NCBI GenBank assembly: GCA_022841745.1
Contig: JALHQW010000005.1
Span: forward strand, 62,001-126,000
Direction: 5' to 3'
From: Saprospiraceae bacterium
Lineage (GTDB): Bacteria > Bacteroidota > Bacteroidia > Chitinophagales > Saprospiraceae
DNA: 64,000 nucleotides
The notes under the pieces were generated by a model. The model did no database searches. It saw nothing but the letters and a program-made list of their open reading frames with translations, and was not told the DNA's origin. Both the position numbers and the translations under genes were made by a program. This document shows, piece by piece, positions 33,841 through 44,342 of the stretch. Every line of letters begins with the position of its first letter. The first letter of the stretch is position 1.

Positions 33841-36800
33841 TTATGGTATAAAATCCAGCACAATATAGTTCGCCAACAAGGTATTATTGCCGGGGTGCAC
33901 AAGTATCGAATTATAAAGCAGCGGGGAGCGATCATTGTTGGGGCCTTGGAAAATCACCTTGCCATCCAAGTTGAAGTCGGCATGCTCATAGCCCGGTACG
34001 ATGAAGTTGGCCAAGTTGTCCAAATTATCCGCTTCGCCCAGAATCCGGGAGAACAGCCTGAACACGTCGTTGTTGGGGCCTTGGAAAATTACCTTGCCAT
34101 CGCCGTTGAGGTCGCCGCCCCATAGGAAGCGCTTCCCGCCCAATACCCGGCCAGATGCCCCTCCACCTGCCAAGGCCAAGCCCGGGTCGGTAAAGTCAAC
34201 CAATGGCGGGTTGAGGATGGAGAGGAATACCGGGTTGAGCGTCATTTGCCCAAGGTGGTTGCGGTGGCGGATGGAAACAAAATAGTCGCCCTGCGGCAAG
34301 TTCTTGAAGGAAATGACTGGCTCTCCTTTCTCCGAGACAATGCTTCCGTCACGCTTCAGCAGCACGGTCGCATAGCCTTTGATGAGGGCGGCGTTGTCCT
34401 TGTCCCTTAGTTCCAGCAGCATCCAGTCCACCACAGCGTGTACGCCTTCTTCTTCCAGCATGGTAGGATCACATACGCCCTCGCTACCTGCGACTGAGCC
34501 GTTCCCATTGTTCCCATTATTGCCATTGTTGCCATTGTTATCATCGTCATCATCGTCATCATCCAAAATATTGTCTGGGTCGCAGGACAGGAAGTAGTCC
34601 GTCAGATTGGAACAGACCTCAACAGCAGGCAAACTAAGGACTGGCACACCACTTAACAAGCCAGCAACACAATATTGGCTGACATTGGCTGTCCAAATCC
34701 CTGTACTTACCACACTGCCGTTTTCGAGCAGCATCGTCAGGTGGTCACCACTGAGGGCACAGCCAACTTCCACCAGGAAATTCCCGTTGATGACCCGCAA
34801 CTTGGCATGGTCGAGGTGCATTTTTGCGTTGTTGAAAACCCGGACCTTTCCCGTTACCGTTGCGGTCACGTTCACCAAGGTATCCCTGCTTATTGAATAC
34901 CCGCAGGTGAAATCGCCCCCCACTTCCAAGCAGACGTTTTCCAACCTCCTGCTTCCGCTATCATTGGGAAAGTCGCTGCCCACCTTTACTTGGCTGTCCT
35001 TGATGTCAATCTGGCACGTTCCTGTCCAGGCATAAAGCTCTTTCTTCACGTCTATCGTGGAATTCTTGACATACAAATGTGAGTTCAGAAGCCTGATGAA
35101 CCCATTTGGCACGCTCAGCCCGCCATTGGTGATGTACAGCTTGGCGTTGCTTTTCAACGAAATGTCGTCATTTGGCACAATGACCTTGTGCTCGATGCTG
35201 ATGGTCATGTTGTTCAGGTTGGCAAAAGGCGCAGGGATATTGCCGCCCACCCAAGTGGCGGGGTCGCTCCAGTTGCCATCGGCTTTTGTGCGGTAAAAGG
35301 CAGCAGCAGCAGCTGGCGGCAGGGTGGCTGGCGGCAGGCCGCAGCTCCCGACCTCGTCCCCATCGGCCAGGTAGGCCTGCAGTTCCGTGGCCTCCACTTG
35401 CATCTCCACCTGGTCGGCCTGGCCGGGGTGGTGGCAGATCGTCACCTTTGGGTGCACGTTGCTCACGTGCGGGTAGCCCGGCATGGTGGAAAACGGCTCC
35501 ACGACGGGGATGTACTCCCCTTTCCGCAGGTCGTCACGCATCATGTTCGTGCCAGCATTGTTCAGGTAGGCGCCACTGAGGTTTGCCTTCAGCCTTAGCG
35601 CCGCCACGAGACAGGTGTCCATCCTGACAAGCAGGCTGGTGTTCCCGCAATCGTCCATCGCCGTCCAGGAATGGTTGCTCATCATGCCGGCCACGTTCAT
35701 GGAAGAACTCTGGTCATGGGCAAACTCCACCAGGTCGTCGCAGTTGTCGAGCGCCATGATGTTCACGTTGGGTATCAGGCCGTTGGCCCTGCCTTCGCAG
35801 TAGTAGTCCTGCTCGCCCGGCACGCTGCCCTCCACCACCGCCCAACTGATGTTCTCGGGGGAATGCGCCCCGTCAAGGTAGGCCCATTCCTGCAGCCTCA
35901 CCTCGAATTTCCTGCTGGTCACGTTCCGTACCCGCAAGGTGAGCGGTTGGCCCTCGGAATTGGTCACGCCGCCGATGATGACGACCGGTTTTGTATAGGT
36001 GCTGCCGAAGTTCACGGTCGCCCAAGCTGGCGTCACGCCCAGCTTGCCCGCCTCGCCCACGATGGTGCCATCCTCGTCCACCATCATTTGGCCGTGTTCC
36101 ATGGCCAGGTAGCCCACCGTTTCGTTGAGCCTGACGGCCTCGGCATCGGCAGAGGTTTCTTCTTGTATGAAAAGCTGTGCTGATTGGCTGCCCAATTGGG
36201 TTACCCGTATGGTCGCCGGGTCGGCCTGCGCATTCGTGATAACGGTAGGGAGGAAGACCGGGGCAGCGCCATAGGCCTGCTTGAAGGCAATGGTATCGCC
36301 CAAGTGGTCAACGTTCGCCAGTGTCCCGGCCTCCCATTTCAGGCCCGTGGCCGACTGGCCTGGCTCCACGGCCACCCATGAGATATTCTCATTGCCATGG
36401 GCACCATCTGCGGCCTCCTCTTCCCGGAGGCGGACCTCGAAGCCCTGCAGGGAGACGTTGCGCAACTGCACCGCCACGGGGGCGGCATCGTTGTTGGAGG
36501 TGGGGTTGGCCAGCACCACCGGCATCGCCTTGAAGGTGATGGGGAAGGGCACGTATTTCCAGCCGTGCGTCACACGCTGGGCAACGCCTGCCACCATCTT
36601 GGAGCCATCCGACATGGTATGAACCTTGAACAGCTCTGGCTTGGTCAGGTCAACTACCGTGATCGATTGGTTGTCCGTGGTGGCGTTGCCACAAAAATCG
36701 GTGACCGTCCACGTGCGGGTGATGGTGTAAGAGCCGCATGCCCCCTCGTAGTTCTGGGTGGTCGTTTCGGCAAAGTCCATGTATATGCCGGGGCACTGGT

Positions 36801-39800
36801 CGAAGCCAGTAATGGTAGGTGCAGATGGAACCGCATCGTCGCAGTTGATGGTCAGGTCCGCAGGCACGTTGAGCAGTTGCGGGGCCGTGTTGTCGCCGAG
36901 CACGATGGTCACGTTGGCCGTGGCGCAGCACCCAGTGCTTTGGTTGCACACCTGGTAGGTGAACTGGTCGGTGACGCAGTCGAAGCCAGTTGGCACGTAA
37001 ACGAACTTGCCCGTCCAGTCAATCGTCACCGTCCCGTGGGCCGGGTTGGTGGCGATGGTGAATAGCGGGTTGTTCAGGTTGCTGTCGTTGTAGGTGACCC
37101 GGTTGGAATAGGTCATGCCCGGGCAGGTCGTGTAGCTGTCCGGTGCCAAGACAGGGGCTGTCACGCCAGAGCAGTCCGGGTCCGCACAGTCCACAAGGCC
37201 GTCGCCGTCGTCGTCCACCCCGTTCGTGCAGTTTTCGCTGCAGGGCGAGACGGTGACCATCACCTGGTCGGTGCTGGTACAGCCCGAGGCCGAGGTCACG
37301 GTAACGGTGTAAGTGGTAGTGGCTGCCGGAGAAACCGTTTTGTTGGAGCCAATTCCAAGCCCGTTGCTCCATGCATAAACGTATGGCGAGCTGCCGCCCG
37401 TCACGCCCACGCTCAAGAAGGCCGAGCCACCGGGGCAGATGGTCAGGTCGGTGCCCGCATTCGCCGAAGGGCCACAGTCCGTGTCCGCACAGTCTGCTAG
37501 CCCGTCGCCGTCGTCGTCGATCAGGTTGCTGCAGATTTCGGCGCAGGCCTGCACGGTCACCAGTTTTTGGTCGGTGCCCACGCAGCCGTTGCTGCTCGTG
37601 ACGGTAACGGTATAGTTCGTTGTTAAGCCAGGTGTTACCGTTTGGGAACCGCCACTGTACCCATTGCTCCACGCATAGGTGTATGGGGCAGGCGCTCCGC
37701 TGGCAGTCGCCGACAGGGTGGTCGTTTGGCCTTGGCAAACGGTTTCATCAGGGCCTGCATTGACATTTGGCAAACTGTTCACACTCACGCTGACCTGTGC
37801 CACAGAGCTGCAAGCGTTTGCACCTGTCACCGTTACCGAATAAATAGTGTTTGCAGTTGGTGTAACGGTCTTTGTTGCGCCAGCACCAAGGCTATTGCTC
37901 CAAAGATAGGTATAGGGCGAAACACCGCCCGATGCCGTTCCCGTCAAGTTGATAGTGGTGCCGTTGCAAATGGTCACGTTGGAGCCTGCGCTGGCATTTG
38001 GGCTTGCATTTACGTTGACTACCACTTGGTCGGTGGCGGTGCAGCCACTGGCATTGGTCACGGTAACAGTATATGTGGTGGTGGTAGCAGGACTTGCGGT
38101 AACAGTGGCGACGTTGCCAAGGCCGTTCGACCAAGTATATGAGGTGCCGCCCGTAGCGGTCAAGGTCGTCGAAATGCCACTGCAAATGGTCAGGTCGCTA
38201 CCAGCATTGGCAGTCGCTGTACTCCTCGTCAAAGTGGCAACGGAGGAAGTCACACTGCCACAACCGTTGCCAACAGCACTCACCACTACCCGATAGTAGC
38301 TCGTTGAAGACAGCACTGGCGTGGTGTAGCTGCTCGATGTGGCCCCGCTGATGGCAGACCAAGAGCCTGTGCCGTTCGGGCTTGTCTCCCATTGGTAAGT
38401 GAGCGATGGGGCACCACCCGTGGCCGTTACGCTCAGTGTATGTGCGCTATTGCTGCACAAGGTAGCACTGGCTGGCTGTGTGGTGATAGCGGGGTCAGCT
38501 ACTATGATGACCGTTGCGCTATTGGAAGTTAAAGTGCTACAGCCGTTACCACTCACCAACACTCGGTAGTATGTGGTACCTGCCGTCGTGGAAGGTGGCG
38601 TATAGGTCGCCGACGTAGCCCCGGAAATATTGTTGAACGTTGAATTGTTGGTGCTGCTCTGCCACTGGTAGGTGAGGGTCATTGCACCGCCTGTGGCCGT
38701 CACACTCAATGCCTGCATTCCGCCCACACATTCGGTGAATCCCGCTGGCTGCGCCGAAATGACCGGGCTTGCTATCGTTACCGTGGCAACGGCTGAAGGG
38801 TTGCCGCAAGCACAACCGGATGAGGCAACCAGCACCCGGTAGTAGGTCATTGCCGAAAGGGCGGGCGTGGTATAGCTGGTACCCGTTGCGCCGCTGATAT
38901 TGGTAAATGTCGAGTTGTTCGTGCTGCTTTGCCATTGGTACGTCAGCGAAGTGCCGGAGGCAGTAACGCTCATGGTATGGGTGCCACTGCTACAAATAGT
39001 GGCACTGGCTGGCTGTGCCGAGATGGTTGGCGGTGTGGTGGCTACGTTGATAGTCTGCACGCAATTGCTCGTATTGCCGCAGGCATCCGTGAGTACCCAG
39101 GTACGGGTAACGACCAGCGGGCAAGTTGCCGTAATGACGTCGCTATAAGTCACGGCAGTGATGCCGCAGTCGTCGGAGGCAACGCCCTGATTCGTGCCGT
39201 TCTCGAAAATGGCTTCGGTAGAAGCGGCCGAGGTGGTAGAGTAAACGGGCCCGTTGATGTCGCCGGTGCCGCAACCGTTGACAGTGCGGGTGGCTGCGCA
39301 GGTGGTAATCACCGGGCCTGCGTTCGTCACCGTTACCGAGGCTGCTGCTGTGGTAATGGTCTGATGGGCGCCCAATTTGATTTCCGCATTATTGGTAATT
39401 ACTGTCCCGTTGGCCGGGCAGTTCTTGATGGTCGTTTGAAAGCTCACCGTCCCTGTGCCGTTCGCTGGCACAGGCTGGTTGATATACCAACGAAGGCGGT
39501 TCACATTGGCCGCAGGCGGTGCAGTAGTAGTCCATGTTGTGCCATTGTCGGTGGAATAATAGACTGTGCAAAGATTAGCGACACAGTTGGCACTTCCCGA
39601 CACGAAGGTCGTATTGGCTGGCAGCGCATCTTCTATGACGACTCCGTTGCCGGAAATTGGCTCACCTATCGGTGCAGTGCCGACGTTCTGGTAGCTCATG
39701 TTCCAGGTGAAGGTACCACAGGTGGTCACGGTGCCAGGGCTTCCCGTTTTATTGAGGGTGAGGCCGGGCAGGCCGGTGGTGACATGCACCCCGATGCCGT

Positions 39801-42800
39801 AGTCCCCGTTGTATTTTTCGTTGTTGGAACCGGAGGCTGCTTCCTGATAAGGTGTGAGGATGCCATCGCCGGGCGCCATTGCCAAAAAAGTATAGGTATA
39901 AGTGCCTTCAAAGACGCCGCTTAAATCGCCAATCAAGCGACTAAGGTAAGGCTCGTTGTCGTAATGGGTGGTTATGCCGCCTAAAGGATTGGAGCCACCG
40001 GAGCCAGTGATATCACTTTGAATATCAATCAGGCGGAAGGAAGCAGAAGGCCAATCCGTTTTCCCGATGGGCTGGTACCAGAAATCATAGTCCCAGAGGT
40101 TGTCCCTGTTTTCATCAAAACCAACGCCTACGTTGCCAAAAGTCGCATTGTGAACAGTCATGCTGAAGGTCTGACCAGTTTGGAGCATAATGCCATCATC
40201 GGCTGCGCTGATGGAGCCATTTTTATCAAAATCAATGAAGCCATCAATCACCGGAAAACTGTTCAGCACGCCGTCGTCGGAGGTGGTAATCGTACCGCTG
40301 TTGTTCATGTCCACCTTTCCATCAATGACCGGTTTCCCAAAATAGGTTCCGTCGTCGGCGGTGGTAATGGTTCCATCCATGTTGATATCCACCAAACCCC
40401 CGCTGACGCGGGGCGGGCCTCCGGTAATATAACCAACAGGGCTGGGAGAAAGCCTATTTGCCGAAGCGCTAATCTCGCAGCGCACTTTGGAAAATTCATC
40501 CACCCTGTCAATGCGGACCGTGCCGCTGGCGTCCTTGCCAGTTCCCCAAATCACCCATTTATAGCGCAAATCATCCACGAGGTCGTTGCAGTCACCAAAG
40601 GTTGGGTTACCATTGGCATCTTTGTTCTGGTATTTTACCTGCCAGTAAACATTGCAGGTCTCGCCGCCAAAAGTGCCGTTGTCCAGCGCACTGATGACGC
40701 CGTCGCGGTTCGCATCTACGTATCCATCAATGATGGCAGGTTCCCGGTAATCATAAAATGCACCTGGTGGGCGTGGGAGGTCGTCGGTAGTGGTTGGGCT
40801 ACCGTCGAGGTTGACGTCAATGCGGCCATTTACCACGATTTTCCCATTGCCAAGTACACCATCGTCCTGGCTATTGACGGCACCATCGCCATCAAAGTCA
40901 ATGCCGCCGGCAATAACTGCCTTGGCCGGTTTCAGGGCAATCATGGGGCGTATGCAGTCGGAGCCACCTGGTAGTGGTTCGAGGGCAAATGAGCCTTGAT
41001 AAGTATTGTTGGTCTGTCCCAAAGTCATGGTCGTTACCGGGAAGACGCCCGGCGTAGTCCCGTCGCCGAGGTAAAGAGTTACATCGCTGAGTGGGCTTAA
41101 GCCCGCATTGGTCATTTTTGCGCCAATTGTGAAGACGTTGGGCGCTGCATCAGGGTTGTTTGAATCATTTATCAGGTTGGGGGCGGTCAGGTCGCTGAGG
41201 TAAAGCGAGGGGCTAACTGAAATCGAATTGCTGGTGGCAAAAGGGAAAATGGCGCCATTGGCAGCAGTAGCATTTCCGCCAAAGGTCAATGTTCCAGGGT
41301 CGTCCAGCGCAGTGACCTGATAGGTCCAGGTAAAAGAAACGGGAGTAGTGCCGACCGTTGCGCTTGCCGGACTCGGCCCGCTTACCATAGTGGCAAAAAC
41401 CCCATTGGTACCAGAGACCGTTGGGGGATTGGGTTTTACATTGGCAATATTCGAAGGGGCGGTCAAGGTCATTGTCACCGTCACCAGGTCGCTGGCTACT
41501 TTTGCCGCAGGCGGCACGGACATGGCAGTGGTGCCGGTCTGGGAGAGCTGGTAGGCCCGAGCAAAAACACCATAGTCATCCACTTGACCGGTTTGGGTTC
41601 CGTTCCCCTCCCAGTCCACGACAAACCGGCCGGAGGCATTCATATCAATAACGGGCCAATCCTGGTAGCCGGCCGTACTTTGGTTCACCCTTGTTTCAAC
41701 GCCAACGGGATTGCCATTGGTGTCGTATTCTTTTATCCAAACGGAGGTGCCGGGGTTCCCGCCCGCTGTGCCGCCGCCGTCCCGGTTGTTGTTGTCGCCC
41801 CAGGTTATGATGGTGCGCCCGTTGGGGGCTACCGCCAAAGAAAGGCCGTACTGGTCACCAGCCGAGGTGGAAGAAACTGCAAATTCATTGCCGAGGGGGT
41901 TCAGGTTGCTGTCAAAACGCCTTGCGTAGGCACCATTTCCTGAACCGTCCTGCCCATCACTTTCCCAAACAGCCCAGATATTGCCGGTGCCGTCCACACG
42001 GACAACGACATACTGCTGCGTCCCGGTAGTATAGGAGTTGAGGCGTGTTTGTAAGCCAATAGGCTGGAGGTTTGCATCGAACAACTGGGCATAAACGTCA
42101 TTACCACTGGTCCAAGCCTGCAGTACCCTGCCATCGGGCATTACGTTCAATGCGTCCATGACCACGGCATCACCCGTTCCCGAAACAATGCCGGTTTCCA
42201 CGCCAATGCTACGGTCATCGGTACCAAACTTTTGGAGTACGGTCCTTGAGCCATCCACGAATGCAGCCACATAAGTGCCATCGGGAAAGAACTGTATTTC
42301 AGGATAGCGTTGGTTGCCACCAACAGTGGTGCTCAGGAGAAATTCAGTGCCAATCTTTACACCTGCTTTGGAAAACCGCTGGCCGAACACATCGACTCCA
42401 GTCCCGGGGCCTTCCCAGCCGACTATAAAGCTCCCGTCGGGAGCTACCGCAATCGTGGGGGAGAACTGGTCGCCTGAAGTGATGGTATTTACCAAAAATT
42501 CAGGGCCTACCTTTGCGCCGCTGGCATTAAAGCGTTGGCCGAAAATGCCTTGCGCATTGCCATCCAGGCCGCTAACGTCTATCCAAACGATGATATAGCC
42601 GCCGTCCGGTTGCACTGCAATCGTGCGGATGGACCACCAGTAATCCCATTGGTCGCCTGCCGTGGTCGTGTTGACTCGTGTCTCGTTGGTGAGGATGGAG
42701 AACTGGGCAGATGCAATGCCCGGCATTAGCCAGATGGATAGCACCAGGGCGATAGTTTTTAGCAGACCAGCCATGAAAGGTAGGTAGTTTGAGGGATTTC

Positions 42801-42876
42801 TCTCCTCCCGCCAATTCTTGGGTTTCGGTTTTTCAATTTGAAAAAACCTGTTTTTTAGTGTTGTGTTTTTGTTCAT
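33841..42876 (-). CDS. About 3011-aa surface protein, propeller plus EF-hand-like repeats and dockerin-like C-terminus
   Basis: The start at the ATG 42876 gives a long n-region before 'MAGLLKTIALVLSIWLMPGI'; the Met at 42774 is an alternative. Modules: beta-propeller-like repeats (about 50-440, 'AVAPDGSFIVGWEGPGTGVD'); a DUF11/Ig-like part (460-625); about six EF-hand-like repeats (about 658-892, 'GLVDINMDGTITTADDG'); DUF11 (1039-1169); an HYR unit; three Ig-like ('TTAGTTYYRVLVSGNGC') and several PKD/CHU-like repeats (1280-1890); HYR; three H-lectin-like repeats (2085-2359, 'VTSRKFEVRLQEW'); 'VTICHHPG' motif (about 2480); a beta-helix-like region (2529-2762); an acidic/Asn-Gly linker; the C-terminal module (2799-3011). 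No T9SS type A/B domain. Its 3' 4.7 kb is homologous to 46094-50775. Confidence 0.9.
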   Translation of the reverse strand: MNKNTTLKNRFFQIEKPKPKNWREERNPSNYLPFMAGLLKTIALVLSIWLMPGIASAQFSILTNETRVNTTTAGDQWDYWWSIRTIAVQPDGGYIIVWIDVSGLDGNAQGIFGQRFNASGAKVGPEFLVNTITSGDQFSPTIAVAPDGSFIVGWEGPGTGVDVFGQRFSKAGVKIGTEFLLSTTVGGNQRYPEIQFFPDGTYVAAFVDGSRTVLQKFGTDDRSIGVETGIVSGTGDAVVMDALNVMPDGRVLQAWTSGNDVYAQLFDANLQPIGLQTRLNSYTTGTQQYVVVRVDGTGNIWAVWESDGQDGSGNGAYARRFDSNLNPLGNEFAVSSTSAGDQYGLSLAVAPNGRTIITWGDNNNRDGGGTAGGNPGTSVWIKEYDTNGNPVGVETRVNQSTAGYQDWPVIDMNASGRFVVDWEGNGTQTGQVDDYGVFARAYQLSQTGTTAMSVPPAAKVASDLVTVTMTLTAPSNIANVKPNPPTVSGTNGVFATMVSGPSPASATVGTTPVSFTWTYQVTALDDPGTLTFGGNATAANGAIFPFATSNSISVSPSLYLSDLTAPNLINDSNNPDAAPNVFTIGAKMTNAGLSPLSDVTLYLGDGTTPGVFPVTTMTLGQTNNTYQGSFALEPLPGGSDCIRPMIALKPAKAVIAGGIDFDGDGAVNSQDDGVLGNGKIVVNGRIDVNLDGSPTTTDDLPRPPGAFYDYREPAIIDGYVDANRDGVISALDNGTFGGETCNVYWQVKYQNKDANGNPTFGDCNDLVDDLRYKWVIWGTGKDASGTVRIDRVDEFSKVRCEISASANRLSPSPVGYITGGPPRVSGGLVDINMDGTITTADDGTYFGKPVIDGKVDMNNSGTITTSDDGVLNSFPVIDGFIDFDKNGSISAADDGIMLQTGQTFSMTVHNATFGNVGVGFDENRDNLWDYDFWYQPIGKTDWPSASFRLIDIQSDITGSGGSNPLGGITTHYDNEPYLSRLIGDLSGVFEGTYTYTFLAMAPGDGILTPYQEAASGSNNEKYNGDYGIGVHVTTGLPGLTLNKTGSPGTVTTCGTFTWNMSYQNVGTAPIGEPISGNGVVIEDALPANTTFVSGSANCVANLCTVYYSTDNGTTWTTTAPPAANVNRLRWYINQPVPANGTGTVSFQTTIKNCPANGTVITNNAEIKLGAHQTITTAAASVTVTNAGPVITTCAATRTVNGCGTGDINGPVYSTTSAASTEAIFENGTNQGVASDDCGITAVTYSDVITATCPLVVTRTWVLTDACGNTSNCVQTINVATTPPTISAQPASATICSSGTHTMSVTASGTSLTYQWQSSTNNSTFTNISGATGTSYTTPALSAMTYYRVLVASSGCACGNPSAVATVTIASPVISAQPAGFTECVGGMQALSVTATGGAMTLTYQWQSSTNNSTFNNISGATSATYTPPSTTAGTTYYRVLVSGNGCSTLTSNSATVIIVADPAITTQPASATLCSNSAHTLSVTATGGAPSLTYQWETSPNGTGSWSAISGATSSSYTTPVLSSTSYYRVVVSAVGNGCGSVTSSVATLTRSTATANAGSDLTICSGISTTLTATGGTSYTWSNGLGNVATVTASPATTTTYTVTVTNASGCTATDQVVVNVNASPNASAGSNVTICNGTTINLTGTASGGVSPYTYLWSNSLGAGATKTVTPTANTIYSVTVTGANACSSVAQVSVSVNSLPNVNAGPDETVCQGQTTTLSATASGAPAPYTYAWSNGYSGGSQTVTPGLTTNYTVTVTSSNGCVGTDQKLVTVQACAEICSNLIDDDGDGLADCADTDCGPSANAGTDLTICPGGSAFLSVGVTGGSSPYVYAWSNGLGIGSNKTVSPAATTTYTVTVTSASGCTSTDQVMVTVSPCSENCTNGVDDDGDGLVDCADPDCSGVTAPVLAPDSYTTCPGMTYSNRVTYNDSNLNNPLFTIATNPAHGTVTIDWTGKFVYVPTGFDCVTDQFTYQVCNQSTGCCATANVTIVLGDNTAPQLLNVPADLTINCDDAVPSAPTITGFDQCPGIYMDFAETTTQNYEGACGSYTITRTWTVTDFCGNATTDNQSITVVDLTKPELFKVHTMSDGSKMVAGVAQRVTHGWKYVPFPITFKAMPVVLANPTSNNDAAPVAVQLRNVSLQGFEVRLREEEAADGAHGNENISWVAVEPGQSATGLKWEAGTLANVDHLGDTIAFKQAYGAAPVFLPTVITNAQADPATIRVTQLGSQSAQLFIQEETSADAEAVRLNETVGYLAMEHGQMMVDEDGTIVGEAGKLGVTPAWATVNFGSTYTKPVVIIGGVTNSEGQPLTLRVRNVTSRKFEVRLQEWAYLDGAHSPENISWAVVEGSVPGEQDYYCEGRANGLIPNVNIMALDNCDDLVEFAHDQSSSMNVAGMMSNHSWTAMDDCGNTSLLVRMDTCLVAALRLKANLSGAYLNNAGTNMMRDDLRKGEYIPVVEPFSTMPGYPHVSNVHPKVTICHHPGQADQVEMQVEATELQAYLADGDEVGSCGLPPATLPPAAAAAFYRTKADGNWSDPATWVGGNIPAPFANLNNMTISIEHKVIVPNDDISLKSNAKLYITNGGLSVPNGFIRLLNSHLYVKNSTIDVKKELYAWTGTCQIDIKDSQVKVGSDFPNDSGSRRLENVCLEVGGDFTCGYSISRDTLVNVTATVTGKVRVFNNAKMHLDHAKLRVINGNFLVEVGCALSGDHLTMLLENGSVVSTGIWTANVSQYCVAGLLSGVPVLSLPAVEVCSNLTDYFLSCDPDNILDDDDDDDDNNGNNGNNGNNGNGSVAGSEGVCDPTMLEEEGVHAVVDWMLLELRDKDNAALIKGYATVLLKRDGSIVSEKGEPVISFKNLPQGDYFVSIRHRNHLGQMTLNPVFLSILNPPLVDFTDPGLALAGGGASGRVLGGKRFLWGGDLNGDGKVIFQGPNNDVFRLFSRILGEADNLDNLANFIVPGYEHADFNLDGKVIFQGPNNDRSPLLYNSILVHPGNNTLLANYIVLDFIP
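33848..38505 (-). repeat. Long duplicated segment, copy 1
   Basis: Matches 46094-50775. From 33848 to 34496 the alignment (offset 12246) shows a single difference (33939 T versus A at 46185, changing Asn to Tyr). The rest is clearly diverged but alignable, in blocks of high identity such as the region of the H-lectin-like repeats. The N-terminal parts of the two genes are unrelated. Confidence 0.9.
34501..34563 (-). repeat. Acidic and Asn-Gly linker microsatellite
   Basis: Encodes a D-run (DDDDDDDD) followed by NNGNNGNNGNNGNG. It sits at the left edge of the near-identical 649-bp tract and differs in length and composition from its counterpart at 46747-46842. Confidence 0.75.
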
Positions 42877-43035
42877 AACGTACTTTATTATTGTGCTGGT
42901 CTTGGCACGTGTTTGTTCTGTAAAACATGGGAATGAAATAGTCCTATTTACCAATCGTATTCAAAAAACATGCTGTTCTCTTTTTCACAATTGGTGCTTA
43001 TTCTTGTTTCATTTACAGGTAAAGGGCAAACGTTT

Positions 43036-43173
43036 TTAGGCAAAGGGACACGCTTGTTCCTTTGCCTGCTTTTGTGACGCTGCCGCTAAATCAACTTGAA
43101 CCAGCTCGTCGTTGTCAGGTGGTTTTGCAACCTGCCTGTAAGGAGAAGGAATATCTTGGTGTTTGTGATTCAT
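43036..43173 (-). CDS. 45-aa small protein candidate
   Basis: A minus-strand frame from the ATG at 43173 to the TAA at 43036, sequence beginning 'MNHKHQDIPSPYRQVAKPPD' and ending 'QAKEQACPFA'. It is hydrophilic, without a signal peptide. Its leader reads TTAAACAAACACAAACT before the ATG, an A-rich leader like those before 44729 and 61970. It sits 160 nt upstream of the 3011-aa giant gene, so it could be a small leader-like or regulatory product. It is short and unrecognised, so the call is tentative. Confidence 0.4.
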   Translation of the reverse strand: MNHKHQDIPSPYRQVAKPPDNDELVQVDLAAASQKQAKEQACPFA

Positions 43174-43553
43174 AGTTTGTGTTTGTTTAATATAAAATCA
43201 AGTATTTTCTGGGATTTTAGGATAACTGACGAACCCGCCGATATAGGGGCAGATAAGGTAATTGCATGGTATAGCGCCATTATTTTCGTGGCAGCCAATT
43301 ATCAGCAAGAGCCAGTTCTTTTAAATGCTTGAGAAGGAGAAGGGAGAAAATGAGGGGAAATTAACAGCAAAGGTGGTTCAAAAATCGAGCCAAGAACAAA
43401 ACCCCCACCTATTTCCTTTATAACTTAAAAAGGTTGGAAGCCAAGCCCCCAAAAAATTAATTAGGATTATTATGTAATGGAGGGCTGATAATCAACGGCT
43501 TGTGACAACTACCTATACCAATTAAAGCTAGCTATCCATATAGGTAAAGGGAC
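43174..43553. other. 380-bp intergenic region
   Basis: It is AT-rich, between the 45-aa frame and the outer-membrane candidate gene. No promoter or gene was confirmed; a plus-strand frame crossing 43096-43332 has no protein-like features. Confidence 0.45.
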
Positions 43554-44336
43554 TCAGAACCTCCGCTCCCAATTATAGCATAAACTTAGGCTCAAGTAAC
43601 CCAACGCCAATTGGTTGGCAAAAAAACTGGGCTGCCACCAGCCCGCCCAAACAGAGAAGTCGCTAAGCGAAACGCCTATTTGCGGAGCAACAAAAAGGAA
43701 GGGGCTGCTGCTGTCCATGCCGCCGCCGAACTCCGTGCCCGCAAGCAGCCAGTCGTTTTGCCAAAATAAAGCACCCTGCGCCGTGCCGCTCACCCGCAAG
43801 CCATCGGCTGAAAACTCCAGCAATGGTGTCAGCCGCCATTGGCTGTCGAAGCCGCCCCGCCACTTACGGCCATAAATCAAGTTGGGTTTGATGCCCCAAC
43901 CTAAGCTTTTCCGCTGCCCGTACCGAGACCAGCCGGGCGAGAGCAGGTCCATGCCCGTCGCCCAGGCTTTTTCATTGGAGGCGGACAGGGTGTACTGGAA
44001 GGCGAATGCCATGCGGGTCGCTACGGTTTGCGATGACTCGCCTCCAAGGCTGCTCCAGTTAGAATAGAAGCCCGTTTCGATACCGATTTTTTCATTGAAA
44101 ACCGCTTCCACTTCCCAGCCTATGTCGGGTGACCCGCCAGGGAGGCGAGGGTAGGCGCCATAGCTTGTACTCAGCTCGAAGCTGCCGGGCGAGGCGTCGA
44201 AGTCCGCCACGTTGTCTTCGAATAGCGGCTCCGTCCAGTCGCCGTAGCGGTGCTTTGCGTTTTGTGCAAACAGGCTGAAGCTGCTTGCAAGGCAAAGCAG
44301 CCAAAAGGCAAGATGGTATTTTAAGGATGGTCGCAT
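43554..44336 (-). CDS. Probable outer-membrane beta-barrel protein
   Basis: A 260-aa protein with a signal peptide (1-24, 'CLASSFSLFAQ'). The mature chain alternates amphipathic strands with aromatic girdle residues ('FELSTSYGAYPRLPGG', 'MAFAFQYTLSA', 'WGIKPNLIYGRKWRGGFDSQ', 'VAPQIGVSLSDFSVWAG') and ends 'LSLSLCYNWERRF', a C-terminal aromatic typical of barrel proteins. It starts 6 nt after the stop of the small membrane protein gene at 44343, so they are cotranscribed. Transport or assembly role is unknown. Confidence 0.75.
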   Translation of the reverse strand: MRPSLKYHLAFWLLCLASSFSLFAQNAKHRYGDWTEPLFEDNVADFDASPGSFELSTSYGAYPRLPGGSPDIGWEVEAVFNEKIGIETGFYSNWSSLGGESSQTVATRMAFAFQYTLSASNEKAWATGMDLLSPGWSRYGQRKSLGWGIKPNLIYGRKWRGGFDSQWRLTPLLEFSADGLRVSGTAQGALFWQNDWLLAGTEFGGGMDSSSPFLFVAPQIGVSLSDFSVWAGWWQPSFFANQLALGYLSLSLCYNWERRF

Positions 44337-44342
44337 GGGCGC

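Noticed and set aside
33561-33851. 96-aa plus-strand frame in the 33366-33840 gap
   Set aside because: Composition is irregular and it runs into the stop end of the minus-strand giant gene.
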